Assembly: GCF_024349785.1 (NCBI RefSeq)
Contig: NZ_AP018817.1
Location: forward strand, 3,255,501-3,319,500
Origin: Sphingomonas bisphenolicum
GTDB lineage: Bacteria > Pseudomonadota > Alphaproteobacteria > Sphingomonadales > Sphingomonadaceae
DNA: 64,000 nucleotides
Direction of reading: 5' to 3'
This document shows positions 16,887-25,450 of the stretch, one piece after another; the stretch's first letter is position 1; each line of letters starts with the position of its first letter. Made by a program: the position numbers and the translations under genes. The notes beneath the pieces were generated by a model, which had not been told where the DNA came from, ran no database searches, and saw only the letters and a program-made list of their open reading frames with translations.

Positions 16887-17746
16887 TGGAGCGGGGGACG
16901 CAACAGGACGCGGCGGCGCGCTTCGACCCGCTGCGTCCCCGCCTCATCCGCGTCGCCTATCGGATGCTCGGATCGGTCGCCGACGCCGAGGATGTGGTGC
17001 AGGAAGCGTTCATCCGCTGGATGGGCGTCGATCGGGCGGCCATCCGCGAACCCGAAGCCTTTCTCCGCCGCACGGTGACGCGGCTTTGCCTCGACCAGTT
17101 GAAATCGGCGCGGGTGCGCCGCGAAACCTATGTCGGCCCCTGGCTGCCCGAGCCGCTGGTCGGGGATGACGAGGAGGAAGAGGACGTAACCCTCCCGCTG
17201 ATGCTGGCGCTGGAACGGCTGTCCCCCTTGGAGCGCGCCGCCTTCCTGCTGCACGACGTCTTCGGCCTCGCCTTCGAGGAGGTCGCCCGCACCATCGACC
17301 GCGACGCCGCCGCCTGCCGACAACTCGCCGCGCGCGCACGAACCCACGTCCGTGACGCGCGGCCACGCTTCCAGGTCGAGAAGCAACGCGGCCTGGAGAT
17401 TGCCGGCGCCTTCTTCACGGCCTCGCGCAGCGGCGACATGACCAGTCTCGGCGCGCTCCTGGCGCAGGATGTCAGTCTGCACAGCGACGGGGGGGGCAAG
17501 CGGCCCGCGACGGTGCGCCCGGCGATCGGCTTCGGTCAGGTCATACAGTTGCACAAGGCGCTGACCGTCAACTTCCGCAAGCATGGCTCCACCCTGCTGC
17601 GCACCTGCCTCATCAACGGCCTGCCCGGCTTCGTCACGCGGGAGGCCGATGGGGAGGTGCAGACCACGGCACTGGACATCCAGGACGGTCGGGTCACCGC
17701 CATCTACATCATGCGCAACCCGGACAAGCTGCGGCACCTGCATTGA
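16886..17746 (+). CDS. ECF41-family sigma factor with C-terminal SnoaL-like regulatory domain
   Basis: The 286-residue protein has sigma-2 (about 12-75, MLGSVADAEDVVQEAFIRW) and sigma-4 (about 105-160) regions, followed by a C-terminal SnoaL/NTF2-like domain (about 165-280). All ECF41 hallmarks are visible: the linker motif WLPEPL at 86-91, DGGGK at 201-205 and NPDKL at 278-282. In this group the fused C-terminal domain, not a separate anti-sigma factor, controls activity. The gene is translationally coupled to the AhpD-like gene, as expected for ECF41 systems. The signal is unknown in this family. Confidence 0.93.
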   Translation: MERGTQQDAAARFDPLRPRLIRVAYRMLGSVADAEDVVQEAFIRWMGVDRAAIREPEAFLRRTVTRLCLDQLKSARVRRETYVGPWLPEPLVGDDEEEEDVTLPLMLALERLSPLERAAFLLHDVFGLAFEEVARTIDRDAAACRQLAARARTHVRDARPRFQVEKQRGLEIAGAFFTASRSGDMTSLGALLAQDVSLHSDGGGKRPATVRPAIGFGQVIQLHKALTVNFRKHGSTLLRTCLINGLPGFVTREADGEVQTTALDIQDGRVTAIYIMRNPDKLRHLH

Positions 17747-17831
17747 CGCTTAACGGGGTGCACACCCTGTTCGTAGAGGGCATGGCAGGGCCGATAACGG
17801 ATAAGAACGGCGGGGACGGGAGAATATTTAC

Positions 17832-18305
17832 ATGGTGAGCGCGATCAACGCGACAGGCATCGGCAACGCATGGGGACAGATCAAGAAGTCGCTGGACACG
17901 GTTGCCCAGGCGGCGACGCCCCCTGCGCCGAGCGCCACCCCTGCGCCTACGCCGTCCCCCAACACGCCGGACGCGCCGACATCACCCGAAGCCCCTACCC
18001 CGCCGACAGTCGTCGCCAACCCGGCCCCGTCCGAGCCGCTAACCTATAGCGCGCCTTCGTCCGGCCCGCGTCAAATGACCGCCGTAGCCGATCCCGCACC
18101 CACGGCCGGCCTGAGCGATCGACTGAGCGACGCAGGCTATTACGCCTCTCCCGAAGCAGCCGCCGTCGCCGATCCCGCCGCGACCGCCCAGACGGCGAAC
18201 GACAGCGAATCACTGACCCAGGCACAACTCATCGCCCAGGCCGCCTATGCCATCGTTGCCCGCGCCGGGACCGACAATCGCATGTCCTTGATCCAGGACG
18301 GTTAA
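17832..18305 (+). CDS. Hypothetical Pro/Ala-rich protein
   Basis: The 157-residue product has a short amphipathic N-terminus (MVSAINATGIGNAWGQIKKSLDTVAQAA), a long Pro/Ala/Thr-rich region (about 28-75) that is probably disordered, and a more helical C-terminal part (about 120-157). No signal peptide or known domain was recognised. It ends inside the 3' end of the convergent acyltransferase gene (4-bp overlap). Moderately likely to be a real gene; function unknown. Confidence 0.55.
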   Translation: MVSAINATGIGNAWGQIKKSLDTVAQAATPPAPSATPAPTPSPNTPDAPTSPEAPTPPTVVANPAPSEPLTYSAPSSGPRQMTAVADPAPTAGLSDRLSDAGYYASPEAAAVADPAATAQTANDSESLTQAQLIAQAAYAIVARAGTDNRMSLIQDG

Positions 18306-19261
18306 AGCAGGAAGCGGCTGGCCGTCGGCGACAGGCGGATCAGCCGGTCGATCGCCAGCGGGATCATTAACGCCGCCAGCAGCAGCCACGGCTTGCCCAA
18401 ATAGGGGGAGAGATAGTGGATGACGGCGACATGGCAGTACATGACGACCAGCGACGCCCGCCCCACCGCCGCAACAGGCGCGGCAAGGGGTGCGATCAGG
18501 GCCGACAGGCGGAACAACAGCAGTGAAGTGGCAATGGCCGAGGCGACCGACAGCAAGGGCCAGCCATAATCTGCGACCTTCATGTTGAGCGTGGGGAGCA
18601 CGCCCGTCAGCCCGACCGCAGCCATCGCTCCCAGCGGCGCGATCATCCAGCCCCGCCAGCGGACTCGGGGCCACGCCGCTCCTACCCATAACAGCACGAA
18701 GGCCATCGGCACGCTCAGCATCCCCAACGGTGACGCTTTCAGCCACCAACCCAGGACATAAGCAAGAACCAGCACCGGAAGCAGCAGCAGCGCCCAGCGC
18801 CGATCCAGCACATCGGGCCAGCGGCCTAGCGCGACATTGAACAGGATGCGCGCCATCATCAGACAAGGCACGAACCAGAAGATGGTATAGGGGCCGCGCA
18901 ACCAGAAGCCGCCCAGCAGGATCGGCACCATATCCTCCGGCCATTGGTGGAAGATGGGCCGACCGCCCTTCAGCGGTTCGATGATCTGGTCGATCAGGAT
19001 CAGCAGCAGCAGGAAGGCGGCATAGGGCCGCATCTGGCTGACCAGTTGCCGCCGTGTGAACGCGCCGACATCATGCGGCCGCGACAGCATCCCCGACAGC
19101 AGGAAGAAGAGCGGCATATGGAAACTGTACATGGCGTCGCGGAGCGGCCCGCGGGTCCAGACATGGCCGATCACCACCGCCAATATGCCCAGCCCGCGCG
19201 CCACATCGACCCAATCAAGCCGAAATTGCGCCTGGCGCCGATCATGCCCCCTGTATTCCAT
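18302..19261 (-). CDS. Acyltransferase 3 family membrane protein
   Basis: The 319-residue integral membrane protein begins with the family signature WVDVARGLGILAVVIGHVWTRGP (catalytic His in VIGH) and MPLFFLLSGML, then about ten hydrophobic segments. Such enzymes O-acetylate or succinylate surface polysaccharides, peptidoglycan or lipids at the inner membrane. I chose the ATG at 19261; a GTG at 19270 is an alternative. Its substrate could be a polysaccharide made by the glycosyltransferase genes nearby, but this is positional inference. Confidence 0.87.
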   Translation of the reverse strand: MEYRGHDRRQAQFRLDWVDVARGLGILAVVIGHVWTRGPLRDAMYSFHMPLFFLLSGMLSRPHDVGAFTRRQLVSQMRPYAAFLLLLILIDQIIEPLKGGRPIFHQWPEDMVPILLGGFWLRGPYTIFWFVPCLMMARILFNVALGRWPDVLDRRWALLLLPVLVLAYVLGWWLKASPLGMLSVPMAFVLLWVGAAWPRVRWRGWMIAPLGAMAAVGLTGVLPTLNMKVADYGWPLLSVASAIATSLLLFRLSALIAPLAAPVAAVGRASLVVMYCHVAVIHYLSPYLGKPWLLLAALMIPLAIDRLIRLSPTASRFLL

Positions 19262-19339
19262 CGCCTCCACCGCCTATAGGAAGCGCCGCGTGCGTCAATT
19301 CTCCTTCCATTTTCTTCTGTCCCGATCGGAAACTCTTCC

Positions 19340-20017
19340 TTGGCCCTGCTTACCGACCATGTGCTGTTCATCGATGGCGAAGCCCTCATCCTCGACAAGC
19401 CTGCGGGCCTGCCGGTCGATGCGCCGCGCGACGGCTCCATGGCGCTTGAAAATCACCTCGCCTCGCTGACCTTCGGTTTCCAGCGCTGGCCGCTGCCGGT
19501 CCACAGGCTGGATCGCGACACCAGCGGCTGCCTGCTGCTGGCCCGCAATCCCAAGGCGCACAAGCGCTTCGCCGCCGCGTTCGAGGCGGGCACGGTGGTC
19601 AAACGCTATGTCGCGGTGATCGAAGGCGTGCCGGAAGAAGATGAAGGCACGATCGAACTGGCGCTCAGCAAGATCAGCTCCGCGGCGGAAGGATGGCGCA
19701 TGATCCCGGCCAAGGCGGGGAAGAACGCCATCACCCACTGGCGCAAGGTCGCGGAAAAGGACGGCCGGTCGCTGATCGCCTTCTCCCCCCAGACCGGGCG
19801 CACCCACCAGATCCGCGTCCATGCGCTGCATGGCCTGGGCTTCGGCATCGTGGGCGATCCGGTCTATGGTGACGGGGAAGGAGCCATGCTGTTGCACAGT
19901 CGTTTCCTGAGTATGCCGCGCGGCGACAAGCCCGCGGCGGAGGCGACCGCCGCCCTGCCCGCGACCTTCGCTGCGGCGGGCTTCGGCCAGGACTTGCTGG
20001 ACGATGCCGGGCTTTGA
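19340..20017 (+). CDS. RluA-family RNA pseudouridine synthase
   Basis: The protein (about 225 residues) has the RluA catalytic motif HRLDRDTSGCLLLARN (catalytic Asp in HRLD), a KPAG segment near the N-terminus and the late TGRTHQIRVH motif. It isomerises uridine in rRNA or tRNA. No S4 domain is present, so it belongs to the short RluA-type branch. No ATG is available; TTG at 19340 or GTG at 19361 would start it. Its end overlaps the arfB start by 14 bp, so two ribosome-related genes are coupled. Confidence 0.86.
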   Translation: MALLTDHVLFIDGEALILDKPAGLPVDAPRDGSMALENHLASLTFGFQRWPLPVHRLDRDTSGCLLLARNPKAHKRFAAAFEAGTVVKRYVAVIEGVPEEDEGTIELALSKISSAAEGWRMIPAKAGKNAITHWRKVAEKDGRSLIAFSPQTGRTHQIRVHALHGLGFGIVGDPVYGDGEGAMLLHSRFLSMPRGDKPAAEATAALPATFAAAGFGQDLLDDAGL

Positions 20018-20408
20018 GATTCCCGATGATGCGCTGGAGGAGCGCTTCATCACCGGCGGCGGGCCGGGCGGGCAGAACGTCAACAAGGTGGCGACGACCG
20101 TCCAGTTGCGCGTGAACCTGTTCAGGCTGGCCCTGCCACCTTACGCCTATCGCAAGCTCAAGGAACTGGCCGGATCGCGGCTGACCGCCGGCAACGAGAT
20201 CGTGATCCAGGCGTCCCGCTTCCGCACGCAGGAGGCGAACCGGCAGGACGCGCGCGACCGCCTGAACGAGATGATCGCCAAGGCCCATGTCCGCGACGCC
20301 CGGCGCATCGCCACCAAACCGGGCAAGGCCGCGAAGGCGCGGCGGGTCGATGCCAAGAAAGCGCGCAGTTCGGTGAAGCAGGGCCGCGGACGAGTGCAGA
20401 TGGACTGA
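20004..20408 (+). CDS. arfB: Ribosome-rescue peptidyl-tRNA hydrolase ArfB (YaeJ)
   Basis: The 134-residue protein contains the release-factor GGQ motif in GGGPGGQNVNKVATTV and lacks the codon-recognition domain of RF1/RF2. Its basic tail (KPGKAAKARRVDAKKARSSVKQGRGRVQ) is the part that enters the empty mRNA channel of stalled ribosomes. It releases nascent chains on nonstop mRNAs. It starts inside the pseudouridine synthase gene. Confidence 0.93.
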   Translation: MPGFEIPDDALEERFITGGGPGGQNVNKVATTVQLRVNLFRLALPPYAYRKLKELAGSRLTAGNEIVIQASRFRTQEANRQDARDRLNEMIAKAHVRDARRIATKPGKAAKARRVDAKKARSSVKQGRGRVQMD

Positions 20409-20437
20409 GTACAGAATTTAGGGGGGACGTCGACGGC

Positions 20438-22129
20438 ATGAACGGTGGAATGGCGCAGGATCGGAAGGCGGTTTTTTACGGCCTGGGCATTCTGATGCTC
20501 CTGGCCTTCGCCGGCATCCTGATCGACCCCGCCCAGGACAAGAGGCAGTTCGCCGCCTTTCTTTTCGTGCGGCAAGATGCGCTTTTCCTCCTGCTTCTGA
20601 TCCTGCTGCTCCGCTTCGGCCTCTGGCCTGCGTCGGCCGTGCCGCTATGGGCGGAAAAGGCGGGCCGATTCTGGTGGAGCGCTCCTGTCCTTCTGCTCCT
20701 CCTCTGCTGGGCCGGCCATCGCCTGGCCTTTGACGGCTATGATCTGACCCGCGACGAACAGATGGGCCTGTTCGACGGATTCATCTATCGCCATGCCCGT
20801 CTCGGATGGCCGTTACCTGCCTTCTGGCAGCACAACGCCCTCGCCCTCAATCAGCAATTCATATTGCCGATTGCGGGGTATCGGGCCTGGGTTTCGGACT
20901 ATCTGCCGGTTCATGCACTGACCCGAAACCTGCTGGGAACGATCGCCGATCCTGCACTCACCAATCCGCTTCTCACCGCCATTGGCGCCACGGCCCTCTG
21001 GCGCATCGCCCGCCGCCTTTGGCCGCAGGACGGCAGCGCGCAGACAGCCGCCCTCCTGCTCTACGTCGGGTCGTCCCAGATCGTCGTGATGGGAATGAGC
21101 AGCTATGCCATGCCCGGCTATCTGGCCCTCAATCTCATCTGGCTGGCGCTCTTCCTGCGCGGCGGCATAGTGAGTCATGGTGGCGCGCTATGCATCGGCC
21201 TGATCGCCACCGGTTGGCATCAGCCGATTTTCCATCCGCTGTTCGTCCTTCCGTTTATCGTCATGCTCGCCTGGCAACGTCGCTGGCGACTCTTTTGCCT
21301 CTATGGCCTGACCTATGCCGCGATCGGCCTCGCCTGGCTTGCCTGGCCGCATTTTGCCGCGAGCGCGGCGGGTGGAGCAGCCACGCAGGGCGGGCAGCTG
21401 GGCTATGGCGCGCGGATCGCCATGCTCCTGTCCGGCTTTGACGGGATCAGCCTGTGGCTGATGAGCCTCAACCTGCTGCGCTTCGTCGCCTGGCAGCATC
21501 TGCTCCTGCTCCCTCTGGCGGTGGCCGGCATACGTTTCGCCTGGCGCGATCCGCTGGCTCTCGCACTGCTCGCTGGACTGCTCCTCCCGATTGCCGCCGC
21601 GACGCTGCTGCTTGCCTATCAGGGACACGGATGGGGCTATCGCTACCTCCATGGCGTGATCGGCAATGCCTGCCTGCTGGGGGGCTATGGCTGGTCGGCG
21701 CTTCGAAAACGGACCGGAACGCCGGCGCTGTGGACGGCCGCGAACATCGCGAATTTTGTGGCCGTCGTGCCGGTCCACATCGCCCTCGCCGCGACTATCG
21801 TGCGTCCTTATGCCACCGTGTCCCGCACTATCGACCGAACGGACAGCGACCTGGCGGTGATCGACGATCTTGCAACGGCCTTTGGCGGCGACCTGGTATC
21901 CAATCGCCCCGATCTGGGCAACAGGCCGGTGCGATTGATGGCCAGCCAACTGGATGATCGCGCAATGGCGGCGCTCTGCCGCACGCACAGCATCGCATTC
22001 GTCGGCGAGAAGCAGCTTGCCCCAATCCAGCGCGCCATTCCCGCCAAGGAAACAGCGACCGATCGATTTCTGCGCCTGAAAAAGCTCTGCGCCAGCGTCA
22101 GGCGCGTTGCACGTCGCCCGCCGGCGTGA
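20438..22129 (+). CDS. Polytopic membrane glycosyltransferase-like protein (GT39/ArnT-like)
   Basis: The 563-residue protein has about eleven to thirteen hydrophobic segments. A loop after the third segment carries YDLTRDEQMGLFDG, reminiscent of the acidic D-E motif in the first external loop of PMT/ArnT-type lipid-linked sugar transferases. The last 110 residues look soluble and periplasmic. The convergent GtrA gene overlaps its 3' end by 32 bp. With the neighbouring GT2 and GtrA genes it may decorate a surface glycan. Family membership is moderately supported; donor and acceptor are unknown. Confidence 0.6.
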   Translation: MNGGMAQDRKAVFYGLGILMLLAFAGILIDPAQDKRQFAAFLFVRQDALFLLLLILLLRFGLWPASAVPLWAEKAGRFWWSAPVLLLLLCWAGHRLAFDGYDLTRDEQMGLFDGFIYRHARLGWPLPAFWQHNALALNQQFILPIAGYRAWVSDYLPVHALTRNLLGTIADPALTNPLLTAIGATALWRIARRLWPQDGSAQTAALLLYVGSSQIVVMGMSSYAMPGYLALNLIWLALFLRGGIVSHGGALCIGLIATGWHQPIFHPLFVLPFIVMLAWQRRWRLFCLYGLTYAAIGLAWLAWPHFAASAAGGAATQGGQLGYGARIAMLLSGFDGISLWLMSLNLLRFVAWQHLLLLPLAVAGIRFAWRDPLALALLAGLLLPIAAATLLLAYQGHGWGYRYLHGVIGNACLLGGYGWSALRKRTGTPALWTAANIANFVAVVPVHIALAATIVRPYATVSRTIDRTDSDLAVIDDLATAFGGDLVSNRPDLGNRPVRLMASQLDDRAMAALCRTHSIAFVGEKQLAPIQRAIPAKETATDRFLRLKKLCASVRRVARRPPA

Positions 22130-22496
22130 ACACCATGCGGCTCATCAGCACATAGCTGAATGTCGCCGTGAAGATGATGTTGACCGGATAGGCCAGCCAC
22201 GGAGCCAGCCCCGCCAAATCGATCAGCGCGGCAAGCGTCGCCGTCCCGAACAAAAGCTGGAGCAGATACACGCCAATATAGCGCCAGATCTGGCTGCGCC
22301 ATCCGCCGCGGTCGCCGAAGGTGACATGCCGATGCGCCAGAAAACCGACGCACAGCCCCCCGGCCCAGGCCAACACGCTCGCAGCCACATAGTGCAGGCC
22401 GCCTGCTATCGCCCCCAGGAACAGCAGATAAGCGATCAGGGTCACCCCGCCGCCAACGATACCGAACCGCATCAACCGCAACAGTCTTGCGTGCAT
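22098..22496 (-). CDS. GtrA-family membrane protein
   Basis: The 132-residue protein has four hydrophobic segments and the GtrA opening (LLRLMRFGIVGGGVTLIAYLLFLGAI) with the RHVTFGDRG loop. GtrA proteins help flip or present undecaprenyl-linked sugars for glycosyl transfer. I chose the ATG at 22496, which overlaps the stop of the upstream GT2 gene by one base, over a longer frame. With the two GT2 genes it forms a three-gene minus-strand operon in the usual GtrA/GtrB pairing. Confidence 0.87.
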   Translation of the reverse strand: MHARLLRLMRFGIVGGGVTLIAYLLFLGAIAGGLHYVAASVLAWAGGLCVGFLAHRHVTFGDRGGWRSQIWRYIGVYLLQLLFGTATLAALIDLAGLAPWLAYPVNIIFTATFSYVLMSRMVFTPAGDVQRA

Positions 22497-23443
22497 CACA
22501 GCGCCCCTCGCAACCGTGCGTGGATGCGTGGCAATACGCGATCGATAATGCGCGAATGGCTCATGTAACGCCACACACCCCACGGTCCCAGCCTCAGCAA
22601 CTCGCCCATGATTTGCGCCAGCGCGGCTTTGCGACCATGCATCACTTCGGCCAGCAGACAGTTTATGCGCGCCGATGCCGCGGCAATATGGCGGATCGTC
22701 TTTGCCTTTGGCCCGGCGATGACCGGCGCGTAGCGAGCGACGACAATCTCCATCTGATTCAGGAAATCAGCCGGCGTCCGACTGCCCAGCATTGTCTGCG
22801 ACCCGCCATGGATGCGAAAGGCGACGGTCGGTTCGGCGAGGTAGCTGACGCGTCCGCGCATCGCGGCCTTCATATATATGTCCCAGTCAGGGGTGTACCA
22901 CAGGCTCTCGTCAAGCCCGCCCGCGTCCTTCCAGATGTCCCGGCGCATGACGACAGAGGGCAGCGCCACAAAATTCTGCACCAGCAACCGCTCCATGACG
23001 GCCGGCCCCTCCCAACTCGACCGACCTTCCAGCGGGCAACGCCAGCGGCCCAATGTCCGCCCACCCTCGTCGATGATGGTCGCCGCCGTCAGCAGCATAG
23101 CGGCATCAGGATCAGCATCCAGCGCAGCCAAAATAGCGGTCAGCCGGTCGGGAAGCCAAAGATCGTCCTGGTGCAACATCGCGACGTGCGGCGCCCGCGC
23201 CATCGCCGCGGCCCGATTAGTTTTGGCCGTCCAGGACAGAATGTCAGGCCGATATTCGTACCGCAGGGTCAGTCGGCCGGCATGGCGCGCGGCGATGTCG
23301 CGACAGCGCATGGTCGAACTGGAATCGAGCGCGATCACTTCGATCAGGCCGTTGGCGTCGTCCGGCAGGCTCGCCAATGCGGCATCGAGATAGGCATCGC
23401 CCTCATGCACGGGCATGATGATGGAAAGACGCGGTATCGGCAT
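22496..23443 (-). CDS. Glycosyltransferase family 2
   Basis: The 315-residue soluble protein has a GT-A fold: PRLSIIMPVHEGDAYLDAALASL at the start, an acidic metal site in HQDDLWLPDRL, and the later WDIYMKAAMRG acceptor region. It should transfer a nucleotide-activated sugar to a growing surface glycan at the cytoplasmic face. Start and stop codons overlap the neighbouring genes by one base on each side, so translation is coupled across all three genes. Confidence 0.87.
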   Translation of the reverse strand: MPIPRLSIIMPVHEGDAYLDAALASLPDDANGLIEVIALDSSSTMRCRDIAARHAGRLTLRYEYRPDILSWTAKTNRAAAMARAPHVAMLHQDDLWLPDRLTAILAALDADPDAAMLLTAATIIDEGGRTLGRWRCPLEGRSSWEGPAVMERLLVQNFVALPSVVMRRDIWKDAGGLDESLWYTPDWDIYMKAAMRGRVSYLAEPTVAFRIHGGSQTMLGSRTPADFLNQMEIVVARYAPVIAGPKAKTIRHIAAASARINCLLAEVMHGRKAALAQIMGELLRLGPWGVWRYMSHSRIIDRVLPRIHARLRGAL

Positions 23444-24687
23444 CAGCGCAACGGCAGCGGCGGCACCGCTTGCATGCGATAAAAGCGCGATTCATTGCCG
23501 CCCAATATCGCCATGAGGAAACCACCCATGACAGTCTGCATACCCATGGTAACGAGCGTCGTGCCCAACACCGCCGGCAGGATGCTATAGGTGGCGCCAA
23601 AATCGCGGGCCGTCCATTTCCAGAAGACCGCCGCCAGCACCGCGACGCCCGTTCCGCTGATGGCAAGGCCAGACAGCAGCATCGCCTCCAGCGACAATTT
23701 TTCGCCCAGCCGCAATTCCCATGGTCGCGCAGCGCGATAGCCGGCGCGCAAACCATAGAGTTTGCCGGCGAACGCCAGCATACCGCATAAATGCCCGCCG
23801 GACACCAGAGCGGCCGCCAGCACGACCCAGTAATTGCCGACCGCGGGGAAGCTTCCCGGCGCCAGCGCCTGCATAAGCGCCATGGCGAAGAGCGTCAGAC
23901 CGACGCCCAGCGCCACCACGCCTGGCACGCCGAACACCCAGGTCGGGCTCAGCATCATCAGGTAGCGCAGATGCCGCCAGCCATCGCGCCAGGGCCGCAA
24001 ATGAGGTGCCCGGTCGCGCAGATCGACAGACAAGGTCGCGGGCACCTCGGCCAGACGGAAGCGGCGCAGGCTGGCCTTGATCACCATTTCGCTGGCGAAC
24101 TCCATGCCGGACCCCGACAGGTCCAGCGAGGCGAAACAGTCCCGCGTAATGGCCCGCAGGCCGCAATGGGCATCGCTGATGCCCGACCGGAAGAAGAGAT
24201 TGAGGATGCCGGTCAGCACCGGATTGCCGATATAGCGGTTCTTCCAAGGCATGGCGCCGGGCGCAATCCCGCCCCTGAAGCGCGAACCCATGCACAAATC
24301 CGCCCCATCCAGCAATTCGCCGATCATCGCCACGCCGTCAGTGAAGTCATAGCTGCCGTCAGCGTCACCCATCAGCAGGTAGCGGCCATAGGCGCCCTCG
24401 CAGCCGCCTATCAACGCCGCGCCATAGCCGCGCCGCTCCACTGGCACGACCCGCGCGCCGAGCCCCGTCGCCAGTTGTTGGCTGCCGTCGGTCGATCCAT
24501 TGTCGGCAATTACGATCTCGCCGAACAGCCCATGCCGCGCTTCGATCAAATCCAGCGCGCGACGCGCGTTGGCGATGCAATGCGGCAGGCTGATCGCCTC
24601 GTCCAGGCAGGGCATGACGATCGACACGTCGATCGCGCGAACATCCCCGCGCAGGTGGGACAGACTATGCATGGCGTCTACGAACAT
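23443..24687 (-). CDS. Polyprenyl-phosphate glycosyltransferase (GT2, DPM1/GtrB-like)
   Basis: The 414-residue protein starts with a GT2 domain (VSIVMPCLDEAISLPHCI, DNGSTDGSQQLA and the metal motif GDADGSYDF). The C-terminal third has four or more hydrophobic helices, as in GtrB-like enzymes that load a sugar onto undecaprenyl phosphate. GtrA in the same operon is the expected flippase partner. I chose the ATG at 24687 (GAGG upstream) over the GTG at 24693. Confidence 0.88.
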   Translation of the reverse strand: MFVDAMHSLSHLRGDVRAIDVSIVMPCLDEAISLPHCIANARRALDLIEARHGLFGEIVIADNGSTDGSQQLATGLGARVVPVERRGYGAALIGGCEGAYGRYLLMGDADGSYDFTDGVAMIGELLDGADLCMGSRFRGGIAPGAMPWKNRYIGNPVLTGILNLFFRSGISDAHCGLRAITRDCFASLDLSGSGMEFASEMVIKASLRRFRLAEVPATLSVDLRDRAPHLRPWRDGWRHLRYLMMLSPTWVFGVPGVVALGVGLTLFAMALMQALAPGSFPAVGNYWVVLAAALVSGGHLCGMLAFAGKLYGLRAGYRAARPWELRLGEKLSLEAMLLSGLAISGTGVAVLAAVFWKWTARDFGATYSILPAVLGTTLVTMGMQTVMGGFLMAILGGNESRFYRMQAVPPLPLR

Positions 24688-24792
24688 CGTCACCCTCGGG
24701 ATTTCAGGCCTTTGGATGGCGATAGCGGCTTTTGGTTAATGCATTCTTGTCGCGCTCTGGTCGCGATCGAAGGTCGCGCCTATATGGGCGCC

Positions 24793-25275
24793 ATGTACGA
24801 TTTCGCCCCCACCACCGCCGACAAGCCCACCCTTTATGCCGATTTGCTCTCGGCCGCCGATGCGCTGACCGCATCGGAGCCGGACCCGATCGCCAACATG
24901 GCGAACCTGTCCGCCCTGCTCTGGCAGTTCCTGCCCAATCTCAACTGGGCCGGCTTCTATCGCATTGTGGAGGATGAACTCGTCCTTGGCCCGTTCCAGG
25001 GCAAGCCCGCCTGTATCCGCATTCCGGTCGGTCGCGGCGTATGCGGTGCGGCCGCAGCAACCCGCGAAACCCGATTGGTGGAGGATGTCCATGCCTTCCC
25101 CGGCCATATCGCCTGCGATGCGGCCAGCGCGTCCGAAATCGTTGTCCCGGTGCTGCACGACGGCAAGCTCATCGGCGTGATCGATCTCGACAGCCCGCTT
25201 CCCGCCCGCTTCGACTCGGACGATGCCACCGGGCTGGAGGCGCTGGCGGCGCGGATCGCAGCCCGCATTTGCTGA
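24793..25275 (+). CDS. msrC: GAF-domain free methionine-(R)-sulfoxide reductase
   Basis: The 160-residue protein is a single GAF domain with the fRMsr pattern: LNWAGFYR, KPACIRIPVGRGVCG and HIACDAASASEIVVPV, which provide the three conserved cysteines for catalysis and resolution. It reduces free Met-(R)-sulfoxide with thioredoxin as electron donor. The ATG at 24793 is preferred; an ATG at 24784 would add three residues. Confidence 0.9.
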   Translation: MYDFAPTTADKPTLYADLLSAADALTASEPDPIANMANLSALLWQFLPNLNWAGFYRIVEDELVLGPFQGKPACIRIPVGRGVCGAAAATRETRLVEDVHAFPGHIACDAASASEIVVPVLHDGKLIGVIDLDSPLPARFDSDDATGLEALAARIAARIC

Positions 25276-25378
25276 TCCATTAACCCTGTTTCTTCACGGC
25301 ACCTCCGCAGTGCCGCGCTTTCCGCCCCGTTTCGGGACAGGATTTCAAGCCCTGGATCATGGATAGCCAAGGATCGCC

Positions 25379-25403
25379 ATGCTAAACGAAGCGTTAGCAT
25401 TTT
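25379..25403 (+). terminator. Terminator-like hairpin after msrC
   Basis: ATGCTAA (25379-25385) and TTAGCAT (25394-25400) form a 7-bp stem with an 8-nt loop, followed by TTT. It lies 104 bp after the msrC stop and 50 bp before the next start. AT-rich and weak, but symmetrical. Confidence 0.4.
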
Positions 25404-25450
25404 AGGCTGCGCATCCGGTTGGCGCGCCGTAAAAACAGGGAGTGTTAACC

